Below are positions 1-5,556 of a stretch of DNA of 10,673 nt, one piece after another. Source of the stretch: Alistipes sp. (GTDB lineage: Bacteria; Bacteroidota; Bacteroidia; Bacteroidales; Rikenellaceae); contig JAFLRS010000057.1 in NCBI GenBank assembly GCA_022511355.1, forward strand, positions 1 to 10,673, in the 5' to 3' direction. Each line of letters starts with the position of its first letter. The first letter of the stretch is position 1. The translations under genes were made by a program, and so were the position numbers. The notes beneath the pieces are model-generated. The model was not told where the DNA came from and searched no databases. It saw only the letters and a list, made by a program, of their open reading frames with translations.

Positions 1-41
1 AAAAGGTTATTTTGCTACTTTTAGGGGTATTTTGGGGACAA

Positions 42-70
42 AAAATCCACCTGTTTTGCAGGTGGATTTT
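42..70. terminator. Bidirectional hairpin terminator after the DUF2795 gene
   Basis: A perfect 12-bp inverted repeat (42-53 with 59-70, arms AAAATCCACCTG / CAGGTGGATTTT) encloses a 5-nt loop. The arms end in A and T runs, so the stem is followed by U residues when read in either direction. It lies 45 nt past the stop of the minus-strand DUF2795 gene and very probably ends that transcript. It could also end a plus-strand transcript entering from the left, but only 41 bases are visible there and no gene can be read in them. Confidence 0.85.
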
Positions 71-76
71 CTTATA

Positions 77-120
77 ACTAATTGATTATATGTGATTTAT
101 AATGCACTCAATCAATTAGT
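77..120. repeat. AT-rich inverted repeat across the DUF2795 stop codon
   Basis: ACTAATTGATT at 77-87 is the exact reverse complement of AATCAATTAGT at 110-120, an 11-bp match with a 22-nt spacer. The right arm includes the stop codon (116-118) of the minus-strand DUF2795 gene. In the transcript it would form a weak A-U hairpin just ahead of the GC-richer terminator at 42-70. It may be a 3'-UTR structure or a protein-binding palindrome, or chance in AT-rich sequence. Confidence 0.4.
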
Positions 121-337
121 ACTCCTCCTCGTTAAAGAAGAAATCATCTTTAGAAGGATAGTCGGGCCAAATGTCCTCTATCGATTCATATATCTCTCCC
201 TCATCCTCTATCTCCTGCAAATTCTCAAGAACCTCCAACGGCGCTCCAGAACGAACCGCATAATCTATCAACTCATCCTTAGTTGCCGGCCATGGCGCAT
301 CCTCAAGCTTCGATGCCAATTCCAAAGTCCAATACAT
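116..337 (-). CDS. DUF2795 domain small acidic protein
   Basis: This 73-residue protein carries the DUF2795 pattern: a PATKDELIDYA-x-R-x-GAP segment at about residues 18-33, then EVLENLQEIEDEGEIYES at 35-52, and a very acidic end (DFFFNEEEY). Its function is not established. It is cytosolic by appearance, with no signal peptide or membrane segment, and has about four times as many acidic as basic residues. In my recollection near-identical proteins starting MYWTLELA occur widely in Bacteroidetes. I therefore chose the ATG at 337 rather than the one 11 codons upstream (370), whose extra residues (MFNRIKKLNCV) look like translated leader. The bases ahead of this ATG are A/T-rich, as usual in Bacteroidetes, with no Shine-Dalgarno. 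It appears monocistronic, with a promoter at 388-417 and a terminator at 42-70. Confidence 0.88.
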   Translation of the reverse strand: MYWTLELASKLEDAPWPATKDELIDYAVRSGAPLEVLENLQEIEDEGEIYESIEDIWPDYPSKDDFFFNEEEY

Positions 338-387
338 AACGCAATTTAATTTTTTTATTCTGTTAAACAACCCAAATTTTCCGGCAA

Positions 388-417
388 CAAATGTATAAAA
401 AATTCATAATATACAAC
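388..417 (-). promoter_or_regulatory. Bacteroidetes-type promoter for the DUF2795 gene
   Basis: Read on the minus strand, TACATTTG (395 to 388) matches the Bacteroidetes -7 consensus TAnnTTTG exactly. GTTG (417 to 414) lies 18 nt upstream and is a three-of-four match to the -33 TTTG, at slightly short spacing. Transcription would begin near 381, giving a leader of roughly 45 nt to the ATG at 337. Confidence 0.45.
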
Positions 418-506
418 ACGACTTTCGGCAGAACGGTTATTTTCGCGGGTGAATTGACCTGAATCTTCAATACACACCAATACAAACCCCCTCCAAAAAC
501 CCCAAC

Positions 507-535
507 AAAAAAGCCGAAACTCCAACAGCTTCGGC
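507..535 (-). terminator. Rho-independent terminator of the secG operon
   Basis: On the minus strand, GCCGAAGCT (535 to 527) pairs with AGTTTCGGC (521 to 513), nine pairs including one G-U, around a GTTGG loop. A run of six T follows (512 to 507). It begins 32 nt past the secG stop codon and is the classic intrinsic terminator layout, closing the five-gene minus-strand operon. Confidence 0.88.
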
Positions 536-567
536 CCTGATCAATACGAAAAGTCAAATTACGGATA

Positions 568-918
568 CTACTCCGCATCCGACTCCTCTACAACCGGCAA
601 CTCCAACTGAGGCATCGTCTCGCCTTCCGACGTCGTAACATGCTCGATAAGCGCATCCGCATCACGAGTCAAACTCGAATTGCTCGTAGCAAGCTTCTCA
701 CGATCCATAGCCAGCGTAGCCAACAAACTCAAAACCAAAATGGCTACAGCCATCGTCCACGTAAATTTCTCGAGGAAATCCGTCGTCTGACGAACGCCCA
801 TCACCTGATTCGATGCTCCGAAATTGGCCGCCATTCCGCTCTTTGGACTCTGTACCAATACTGCGAGAATTATCAGAATGCTCGCAACCAAAATCAATAC
901 AATGCAAAATGTGTACAT
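568..918 (-). CDS. secG: Preprotein translocase subunit SecG
   Basis: SecG is the small, non-essential inner-membrane partner of SecYE that aids SecA-driven protein export. The 116-residue product has the family layout: a first membrane helix at about residues 2-22, a cytoplasmic loop with the hallmark LVQSPKSGMAANFG (21-34), the segment QVMGVRQTTDFLEKFTW (38-54), and a second membrane helix at about 55-71. After this comes a polar, acidic tail of about 45 residues (ending EESDAE), longer than in many SecG proteins but common in Bacteroidetes. The ATG at 918 is well placed, since the first helix starts at once, and AGAGAA lies just upstream. It is the last gene of the operon, 17 nt after the TPR-like gene, and is followed by the terminator at 507-535. 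Confidence 0.95.
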   Translation of the reverse strand: MYTFCIVLILVASILIILAVLVQSPKSGMAANFGASNQVMGVRQTTDFLEKFTWTMAVAILVLSLLATLAMDREKLATSNSSLTRDADALIEHVTTSEGETMPQLELPVVEESDAE

Positions 919-935
919 AATTCTCTATACTTTTT

Positions 936-1442
936 CTAATTATTATTTTCGATTCTGTCGATAATCTCGGCAAAGTAAACACTTTTTTCCGTATTTCGCA
1001 AACTTAATTTGCGATATATTCTCAATGCCTCCTCCCGCAATCCCTGCGAAAGATAGACTTCAGCCAAATCCTCACTCACCAAATCATCCTCGTCGGAAAA
1101 TTCAGCCTCGATGCGAACATTCTCATCATCAGCGCATTCCGAATCCTGCTCCGCCACTATGCGATAATTTCCGCCCGCCAGAAAACGGTCTATCACCTCA
1201 TCGGCGCTCTTGCCGGCCGGACCCGAAAATTTCGAAGCGTCTATCTCCATTCTTTTCAGCGAGGAGATGCCGCGGAACGAAGCGAGCATACCGACCAGCG
1301 GATTGCGGTGACCGGCCGAATGTTCGCGCACCACACGCGCCAGCGAAAACCACTCACGACCCGAAAGAAGCGAATCAAGCTCCTCCAACGGAAGCGCAAC
1401 ACCGCGACCTTCGGCTGCTATATATTCGTTGAATCTGTCCAT
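936..1442 (-). CDS. TPR-like protein between lptE and secG
   Basis: The 168-residue product has no signal peptide or membrane helix, so it is probably cytosolic. Its N-terminal half (1-95) matches no domain I can name. The middle (98-122) is rich in Asp and Glu. The C-terminal segment at about 123-157 (LAEVYLSQGLREEALRIYRKLSL and after) is a TPR-like helical hairpin with the usual alanine and tyrosine spacing, followed by NTEKSVYFAEIIDRI. One such hairpin suggests a binding role but does not identify a partner. The start at 1442 lies 3 nt past the lptE stop, pointing to translational coupling. I recall similar proteins next to lptE and secG in other Bacteroidales, which suggests a link to envelope biogenesis; that role is inference from position. 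Confidence 0.8.
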   Translation of the reverse strand: MDRFNEYIAAEGRGVALPLEELDSLLSGREWFSLARVVREHSAGHRNPLVGMLASFRGISSLKRMEIDASKFSGPAGKSADEVIDRFLAGGNYRIVAEQDSECADDENVRIEAEFSDEDDLVSEDLAEVYLSQGLREEALRIYRKLSLRNTEKSVYFAEIIDRIENNN

Positions 1443-1445
1443 ACC

Positions 1446-1967
1446 CTACCAGTTTGAAGCCGAAGCCTGAAATATATCGTCCACCAACTGATCGACAATC
1501 TGCGTAATAAGTTCCTGTTCCACCTCATTGAGCAGACGCGACGAATCGTAATCGGCATAGGCCGAGAACACCTTGCCCGACGAAGGGAAGGAGAGCGTTT
1601 CATCCACGGCGTTGGTAAAACGCACGCGTATAGTGACGGTCAGACGGTTCTGAAGCGCATAGTCGTTGCTCGAGACCGAAGCCGTAGTGGATGCATAACC
1701 GGTAATCTCGCCCTCGAAAGCGAAGTCGCCGTTATCCTCCACCTGCTGCAGACGCGTCGAACGCGCGAACTTGTCCACCAAAGCATCCGTAAGCGTCGAA
1801 CTGAGGATAGGCGCAACCATCGGAGCGTTATTGGGGAAATAGGCCACGCTGAAGGTTTTGGCATCGGGAGGAATAGAGGCTCCCGACAGCGAATATTTGA
1901 CCGTGCATCCGCCCGCCGCGATTACCGCAGCAACAAGCACGCACGCATATCTTGCAATGTGTTTCAT
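1446..1967 (-). CDS. lptE: LptE family LPS-assembly lipoprotein
   Basis: LptE is the outer-membrane lipoprotein that plugs LptD and helps deliver lipopolysaccharide to the cell surface. The 173-residue product starts with a lipoprotein signal (basic KHIAR, hydrophobic core, then AAGGC with the lipidated Cys at 21). The mature part begins TVKYSLSGASIPPDAKTFSVAYFPNNA, the usual start of Bacteroidetes LptE, and goes on with TLTDALVDKFARSTRLQQV (58-76) and an EGEITGYASTTASVS strand region (84-98). Conservation with the E. coli protein is low; the call rests on the Bacteroidetes pattern, the lipobox and the length. The residues after the Cys are not acidic, fitting retention on the periplasmic face. 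It lies 6 nt after the sigma-54 regulator gene and 3 nt before the TPR-like gene. Confidence 0.9.
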   Translation of the reverse strand: MKHIARYACVLVAAVIAAGGCTVKYSLSGASIPPDAKTFSVAYFPNNAPMVAPILSSTLTDALVDKFARSTRLQQVEDNGDFAFEGEITGYASTTASVSSNDYALQNRLTVTIRVRFTNAVDETLSFPSSGKVFSAYADYDSSRLLNEVEQELITQIVDQLVDDIFQASASNW

Positions 1968-1973
1968 AATCCG

Positions 1974-3176
1974 TTACTCTTCGATTCCCAACTCTTTGAT
2001 TTTGCGGTACAGCGTCCGTTCCGACATAAAAAGCTCGGCAGCCGCATCCTTGCGTCGTCCGTTGTGCCGGCGCAAGGCTCTTACAATCTGTTCGCGCTGC
2101 ACGTCGGCTTTCGTCAGTTCGCGCGGGACTTCGGTAACATCCTCGCTGTCGACGTAATATACATCATTAACCGCCGGCGTTCCTACTCCGCCCGCAGGCA
2201 GCAGACCCGCCAATTCGCGATGCTCCTGCGGAGCCGGCATCGGCATACCGCCCATGCGCATCTCGAACAGCAGACGCTTCATTTCGTTGATATCGGAACG
2301 CATATCGAACAGAACCTTGTAGAGCAATTCGCGTTCGGTATCCATGTCGTCCATGCGCGCCGAATTGAGTACGCTCGGCTGCGACGACATCTGCGGTTCG
2401 ACCAGATATCGGGCCAGAATGGGGGCCGTAATCTCGCGAGCCTCCTCGATTGCCGAAATTTGTTCGGCCACATTCTTGAGCTGACGCACATTGCCGCGCC
2501 ACGAATAACCTTCGAGCATGGCGCGTGCCGAAGCGTCGAGTTTGATTGCGGGCATACGGTACTGCACGGCCACATCGCTCGAGAACTTGCGGAAGAGCAG
2601 ATAAATATCCTCGGGGCGTTCGCGCAGAGCGGGCACCGAGATGGGCACCGTATTGAGGCGATAGAACAAATCCTCGCGGAATCGTCCTGCGGCTATCGAC
2701 TGCATCAGATTGTTGTTGGTCGCGGCCACCACCCTCACATCGGTCTTCTGTACACGGGCCGAACCCACGCGCATAAATTCGCCCGTCTGAAGCACGCGCA
2801 GCAGACGCACCTGCGTCGAAAGGGGCAGTTCGCCCACCTCGTCGAGGAATATGGTGCCGCCGTCGGCCTCTTCGAAATAGCCTTTGCGCGCTTCGGTAGC
2901 CCCCGTAAACGAACCTTTTTCGTGTCCGAACAGTTCGGAGTCGATGGTTCCTTCGGGAATGGCGCCGCAGTTTACGGCTATGTACTTATTGTGTTTGCGG
3001 GCCGAATAGGCGTGTATGACCTGCGGGAAGAACTCTTTACCCGTACCGCTTTCGCCGGTAACGAGTACCGACAAATCGGTGGGAGCCACACGCAGAGCCA
3101 CCTCCAAAGCACGATTCAGCAACTCCGAGTTGCCGATTATGCCGAACCGCTGTTTTATCGATAACAAATCCGTCAT
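1974..3176 (-). CDS. Sigma-54-dependent transcriptional activator without a receiver domain
   Basis: This is a bacterial enhancer-binding protein: an AAA+ ATPase that remodels RpoN holoenzyme, fused to a Fis-type DNA-binding domain. In the 400 residues I see Walker A GESGTGKE (41-48), the sigma-54 contact loop as GSFTGA (88-93), Walker B TIFLDE (108-113), FREDLFYRL (166-174), the sensor-II segment WRGNVRQLKN (226-235), and a Fis-like helix-turn-helix at about 362-397. The AAA+ domain starts almost at once, with no room for a response-regulator receiver, GAF or PAS domain. Activity is therefore probably set by abundance or by a partner protein. The linker at 262-360 is unusually long and Met/Pro-rich. 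The contact loop has Ser where GAFTGA has Ala. It lies 7 nt after the HU-like gene and 6 nt before lptE, a membership I recall as conserved in Bacteroidetes. Its targets cannot be read from this window. Confidence 0.93.
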   Translation of the reverse strand: MTDLLSIKQRFGIIGNSELLNRALEVALRVAPTDLSVLVTGESGTGKEFFPQVIHAYSARKHNKYIAVNCGAIPEGTIDSELFGHEKGSFTGATEARKGYFEEADGGTIFLDEVGELPLSTQVRLLRVLQTGEFMRVGSARVQKTDVRVVAATNNNLMQSIAAGRFREDLFYRLNTVPISVPALRERPEDIYLLFRKFSSDVAVQYRMPAIKLDASARAMLEGYSWRGNVRQLKNVAEQISAIEEAREITAPILARYLVEPQMSSQPSVLNSARMDDMDTERELLYKVLFDMRSDINEMKRLLFEMRMGGMPMPAPQEHRELAGLLPAGGVGTPAVNDVYYVDSEDVTEVPRELTKADVQREQIVRALRRHNGRRKDAAAELFMSERTLYRKIKELGIEE

Positions 3177-3183
3177 TTTGAAT

Positions 3184-3894
3184 CTATCTGTAATTGCCCG
3201 ACGACGGCACGCTCAAATCCCGCACTCCGTCGGATTCGACACTGCTTTCAACCGGTTCGGCGGCCGGACTCTCCTGCCCCGACTGCGGCACGAACAGCTC
3301 CTTGACCGTAGTGCCGTCATCGCGACGCGCGGCGGTCCATATTCCGTAGACTATGGCCGCAACGGCCACGACGGCAATCACCACCGCCACCAATATGAAC
3401 ATATCCACACCTTCACGACGTTTGCGCGGCCTTACGGGCGCAGATATATGTTCGGCGACGCTCTCCGGTTCTTTCTCCGCGGATGCCGGCATCGTCTCCT
3501 CCGATTCCGGTTCGGCGCTCTCGGCCAGCAGACGGTCGAGGCCCGTGCGTGCCGGATGCTCCGACTCGCGACGCATCATAATCTGCTCGCGGCTCGTAAA
3601 CACCACCACTCCGCGCGAATCGCGGGAGAGCATTCCCATACCCTCCAACCGATAGGACATTCCGCAATCCAGAGCGCGGCGTATATCGGTCACGAACCGC
3701 TCGATTATCCTCAGAGCTTCGGCGTCGCTCACACCCCGTTCGGCGGCCACCGCCGAACGCAGCACACCGTCGTCGCCGCGCATCAGCTCCGAGAAGAGCA
3801 GCGAACCGTCGCCCTTCACTATAAACACTCCCAAATCGGGTATTATCAAACGCCGCCCCTCCCTGAGTTTGGCGGCCACAATTCTGCTCAGCAT
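3184..3894 (-). CDS. Membrane-anchored HU/CCDC81-like domain protein
   Basis: The 236-residue product starts with a segment of about 100 residues resembling the HU-like N-terminal domain found in Bacteroidetes proteins (IVAAKLREGRRLIIPDLGVFIV at 5-26, then RSAVAAERGVSDAEALRIIERFV at 46-68, and YRLEGMGMLSRD at 81-92). A linker rich in Glu, Pro and Ser (124-158) leads to a basic stop RPRKRR (155-160) and one membrane helix at about 164-187. A polar tail of about 50 residues ends SSGNYR. The basic flank suggests the N-terminal domain is cytosolic and the tail periplasmic. Related Bacteroidetes proteins often end in a peptidoglycan-binding SPOR domain; here I see none. DNA binding is not shown, since this domain also serves as a protein-binding module. 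It is the first gene of the operon. Confidence 0.8.
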   Translation of the reverse strand: MLSRIVAAKLREGRRLIIPDLGVFIVKGDGSLLFSELMRGDDGVLRSAVAAERGVSDAEALRIIERFVTDIRRALDCGMSYRLEGMGMLSRDSRGVVVFTSREQIMMRRESEHPARTGLDRLLAESAEPESEETMPASAEKEPESVAEHISAPVRPRKRREGVDMFILVAVVIAVVAVAAIVYGIWTAARRDDGTTVKELFVPQSGQESPAAEPVESSVESDGVRDLSVPSSGNYR

Positions 3895-3916
3895 ACACTA
3901 ACGCGAAAAAATCGTT

Positions 3917-3948
3917 CAAATTTAAGGTTTTTCGGAGAAAAAACCAAC
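3917..3948 (-). promoter_or_regulatory. Promoter of the HU-like to secG operon
   Basis: On the minus strand, TAAATTTG (3924 to 3917) matches TAnnTTTG exactly. GTTG (3948 to 3945) lies 20 nt upstream, an ideal distance, and matches three of four -33 bases. Transcription would begin near 3911, giving a short leader of about 17 nt before the ATG at 3894. It is the only good promoter match seen ahead of the five-gene operon. Confidence 0.55.
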
Positions 3949-3974
3949 TTCTTGCCAAATAATTGCCGCAATGC

Positions 3975-4005
3975 TTGTTTATGTCAAAAATATTCGCATA
4001 CTTTG
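3975..4005 (+). promoter_or_regulatory. Possible promoter of the arginine decarboxylase gene
   Basis: TTG at 3975-3977 is followed after 21 nt by TACTTTG at 3999-4005. This resembles the Bacteroidetes -33/-7 pair, but the -7 is one base shorter than TAnnTTTG, so the match is imperfect. If used, the start would lie near 4012 and the leader would be about 88 nt, just enough to include the whole foldable element at 4023-4076. A second TACTTTG (4037-4043) lacks a -33 partner and is part of the stem. Confidence 0.35.
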
Positions 4006-4022
4006 CACTTCGAATTTTTTAA

Positions 4023-4076
4023 CAATCCGGACGAGCTACTTTGTCAAAATTTTTGCAATGTAGCGAAGACGGATTG
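4023..4076 (+). promoter_or_regulatory. Candidate structured 5' leader of the arginine decarboxylase mRNA
   Basis: CAATCCG (4023-4029) pairs with CGGATTG (4070-4076), seven pairs. A symmetric internal loop follows (GACGA 4030-4034 opposite GAAGA 4065-4069), in which four of five opposed positions are G-A or A-G. The stem resumes with GCTAC/GTAGC (4035-4039 with 4060-4064), a U-U mismatch, TTG/CAA (4041-4043 with 4056-4058) and a G-U closing pair around a 10-nt A/U loop. The element ends 23 nt before the ATG at 4100, and the spacer is an open A/C-rich stretch. There is no U-run after it, so it is not a terminator. It matches no riboswitch class I can name. A role in controlling translation or stability is inference. 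Confidence 0.45.
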
Positions 4077-4099
4077 AAAACAGACAACCGAACCGAACA

Positions 4100-5494
4100 A
4101 TGAAAAACAAGTACATGGACCTCATCGAACAGACGTTCGATTTTCCTCAGGACGAGTTTTCCGTCGTGGACAACGAGCTTACTTTCCATGACATTCCGCT
4201 CATGGAGATTATCAAGCAGTACGGAACTCCGCTCAAAATAACCTACCTGCCGAAGATATCGCAGCAGATAAAACGCGCCAAGCGAATGTTCAACATCGCA
4301 ATGGCCAAAGTCGATTACAAAGGCTCATACAACTACTGCTACTGCACCAAATCGAGCCACTTCTCGTTCGTGCTGGAGGAGGCCCTCAAAAACGACATCC
4401 ATCTGGAAACTTCGTCGGCATACGACATTCACATCATCAATTCGCTCTACGATGCGGGCATCATCGACCGTGACCGATACATCATCTGCAACGGATTCAA
4501 ACGTCCTCAGTATGTGGAGAATATCGCACAGTTGGTGAACGACGGATTCAGCAACACCGTCCCCGTAATCGACAACAAAGAGGAACTGGACCTCTTCGAG
4601 GACATCCTCACCAAAAAGTGCAAGGTCGGCATACGCATCGCCTGCGAAGAGGAACCCAAATTCGACTTCTACACCTCGCGGCTCGGCATCCGTTACAACG
4701 AAATCATCGACTTCTACAAAGCCAAGATACACAAAAACAAACGGTTCCAGCTCAAGATGCTGCACTTCTTCATCAATACCGGCATTCGCGACACCGCCTA
4801 CTACTGGAACGAACTCTCGAAGTGCATCAACATCTACTGCCAGCTGAAAGAGCTGTGCCCCGAACTCGACAGCCTCAACATAGGCGGCGGATTCCCCATC
4901 AAGAGCTCGCTCGACTTCAACTACGACTACGAATATCTGACCGAAGAGATAGTGGCGCAAATCAAACACATCTGCGAATCCAACGGAGTCGAAGAACCCG
5001 ACATCTTTACCGAATTCGGTTCGTTCACCGTCGGCGAAAGCGGAGCGACGCTCTACTCCATCGTGAACCAGAAACAGCAGAACGACCGCGAATTCTGGTA
5101 CATGATAGACAGCTCATTCATCACCAATCTGCCCGACACATGGGGAATCAATCAGCGTTTCATAATGCTGCCCATCAACAACTGGGACAAAGAGTATCAG
5201 CGCGTATTCCTCGGAGGACTCACCTGCGACAGCGAGGATTTCTACAACGCCGAAGCCCACACCAATGCAATCTATCTGCCCAAACTCGAAGCCGGCAACA
5301 CCCAGTACATCGGATTCTTCCACACGGGAGCCTATCAGGAGTCGCTGGGCGGTTTCGGCGGCATTCAGCACTGTCTGATACCCTCGCCCAAACACATCAT
5401 CATCGACCGCGACAAAGACAACAACGAATACTACACCCGACTCTTCGCCAAAGAGCAGTCCTACCGCTCGATGCTTCGCATCCTCGGCTATTAG
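4100..5494 (+). CDS. speA: Short-form biosynthetic arginine decarboxylase (PLP, alanine racemase fold)
   Basis: It probably converts arginine to agmatine and CO2, the first step toward putrescine and spermidine, in the cytosol. The 464 residues show the fold-III layout: the PLP lysine in YCTKSSH (K84), LETSSAYD (102-109), MLHFFINTGIRD (220-231), the glycine-rich phosphate loop NIGGGFP (260-266), TEFGSFTVGESG (304-315), and the active-site cysteine motif GGLTCDSEDF (C376, D377), which resembles the CDSxD motif of the ornithine/arginine decarboxylases. It lacks the long insertions of E. coli-type SpeA (about 630-660 residues). It closely resembles, from memory, the roughly 460-residue Bacteroidetes proteins annotated as arginine decarboxylase. 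A different amino-acid substrate (diaminopimelate, ornithine or carboxynorspermidine) cannot be excluded by eye. The ATG at 4100 follows a possible structured leader. No other polyamine gene lies nearby. Confidence 0.85.
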   Translation: MKNKYMDLIEQTFDFPQDEFSVVDNELTFHDIPLMEIIKQYGTPLKITYLPKISQQIKRAKRMFNIAMAKVDYKGSYNYCYCTKSSHFSFVLEEALKNDIHLETSSAYDIHIINSLYDAGIIDRDRYIICNGFKRPQYVENIAQLVNDGFSNTVPVIDNKEELDLFEDILTKKCKVGIRIACEEEPKFDFYTSRLGIRYNEIIDFYKAKIHKNKRFQLKMLHFFINTGIRDTAYYWNELSKCINIYCQLKELCPELDSLNIGGGFPIKSSLDFNYDYEYLTEEIVAQIKHICESNGVEEPDIFTEFGSFTVGESGATLYSIVNQKQQNDREFWYMIDSSFITNLPDTWGINQRFIMLPINNWDKEYQRVFLGGLTCDSEDFYNAEAHTNAIYLPKLEAGNTQYIGFFHTGAYQESLGGFGGIQHCLIPSPKHIIIDRDKDNNEYYTRLFAKEQSYRSMLRILGY

Positions 5495-5516
5495 CCGGTT
5501 TGTCGCAACACAAAAA

Positions 5517-5546
5517 AAGGCGGCAGAGATAAACCTCTGCCGCCTT
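5517..5546. terminator. Bidirectional terminator between convergent genes
   Basis: A perfect 12-bp inverted repeat (5517-5528 with 5535-5546, arms AAGGCGGCAGAG / CTCTGCCGCCTT) encloses a 6-nt loop. It lies 22 nt past the plus-strand decarboxylase stop and 10 nt past the minus-strand lipoprotein stop. On the minus strand it is followed by a strong T run (complement of seven A at 5512-5518). On the plus strand the T tract is interrupted (TTCATCTTTT), so termination there may be weaker. Confidence 0.88.
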
Positions 5547-5556
5547 CATCTTTTCG

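Noticed and set aside
1..41. Two near-identical GGTTATTTTG / GGGTATTTTG blocks 20 bp apart at the window edge
   Set aside because: They resemble a -7 element but lack one T of TAnnTTTG, no gene reads out of them, and the context is cut by the window edge.
92..349. 85-codon plus-strand frame opposite DUF2795
   Set aside because: The minus strand matches a conserved family, while this product is an Arg/Leu-rich shadow.
363..578. 71-codon minus-strand frame after secG
   Set aside because: It starts inside the secG end, runs through the terminator hairpin and the DUF2795 promoter, and shows no known pattern.
1959..3164. 401-codon plus-strand open frame opposite the sigma-54 regulator
   Set aside because: The regulator strand carries Walker A, Walker B, GSFTGA and a helix-turn-helix; the antisense product has none and is His/Arg-rich.
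3943..3957. Possible sigma-54 promoter (TGGCAAG-N4-TGGT, minus strand) ahead of the operon containing the sigma-54 activator
   Set aside because: The -24 part is close, but the -12 part lacks the GC dinucleotide (TGGT in place of TTGC), and a good Bacteroidetes sigma promoter overlaps it. I do not claim autoregulation.
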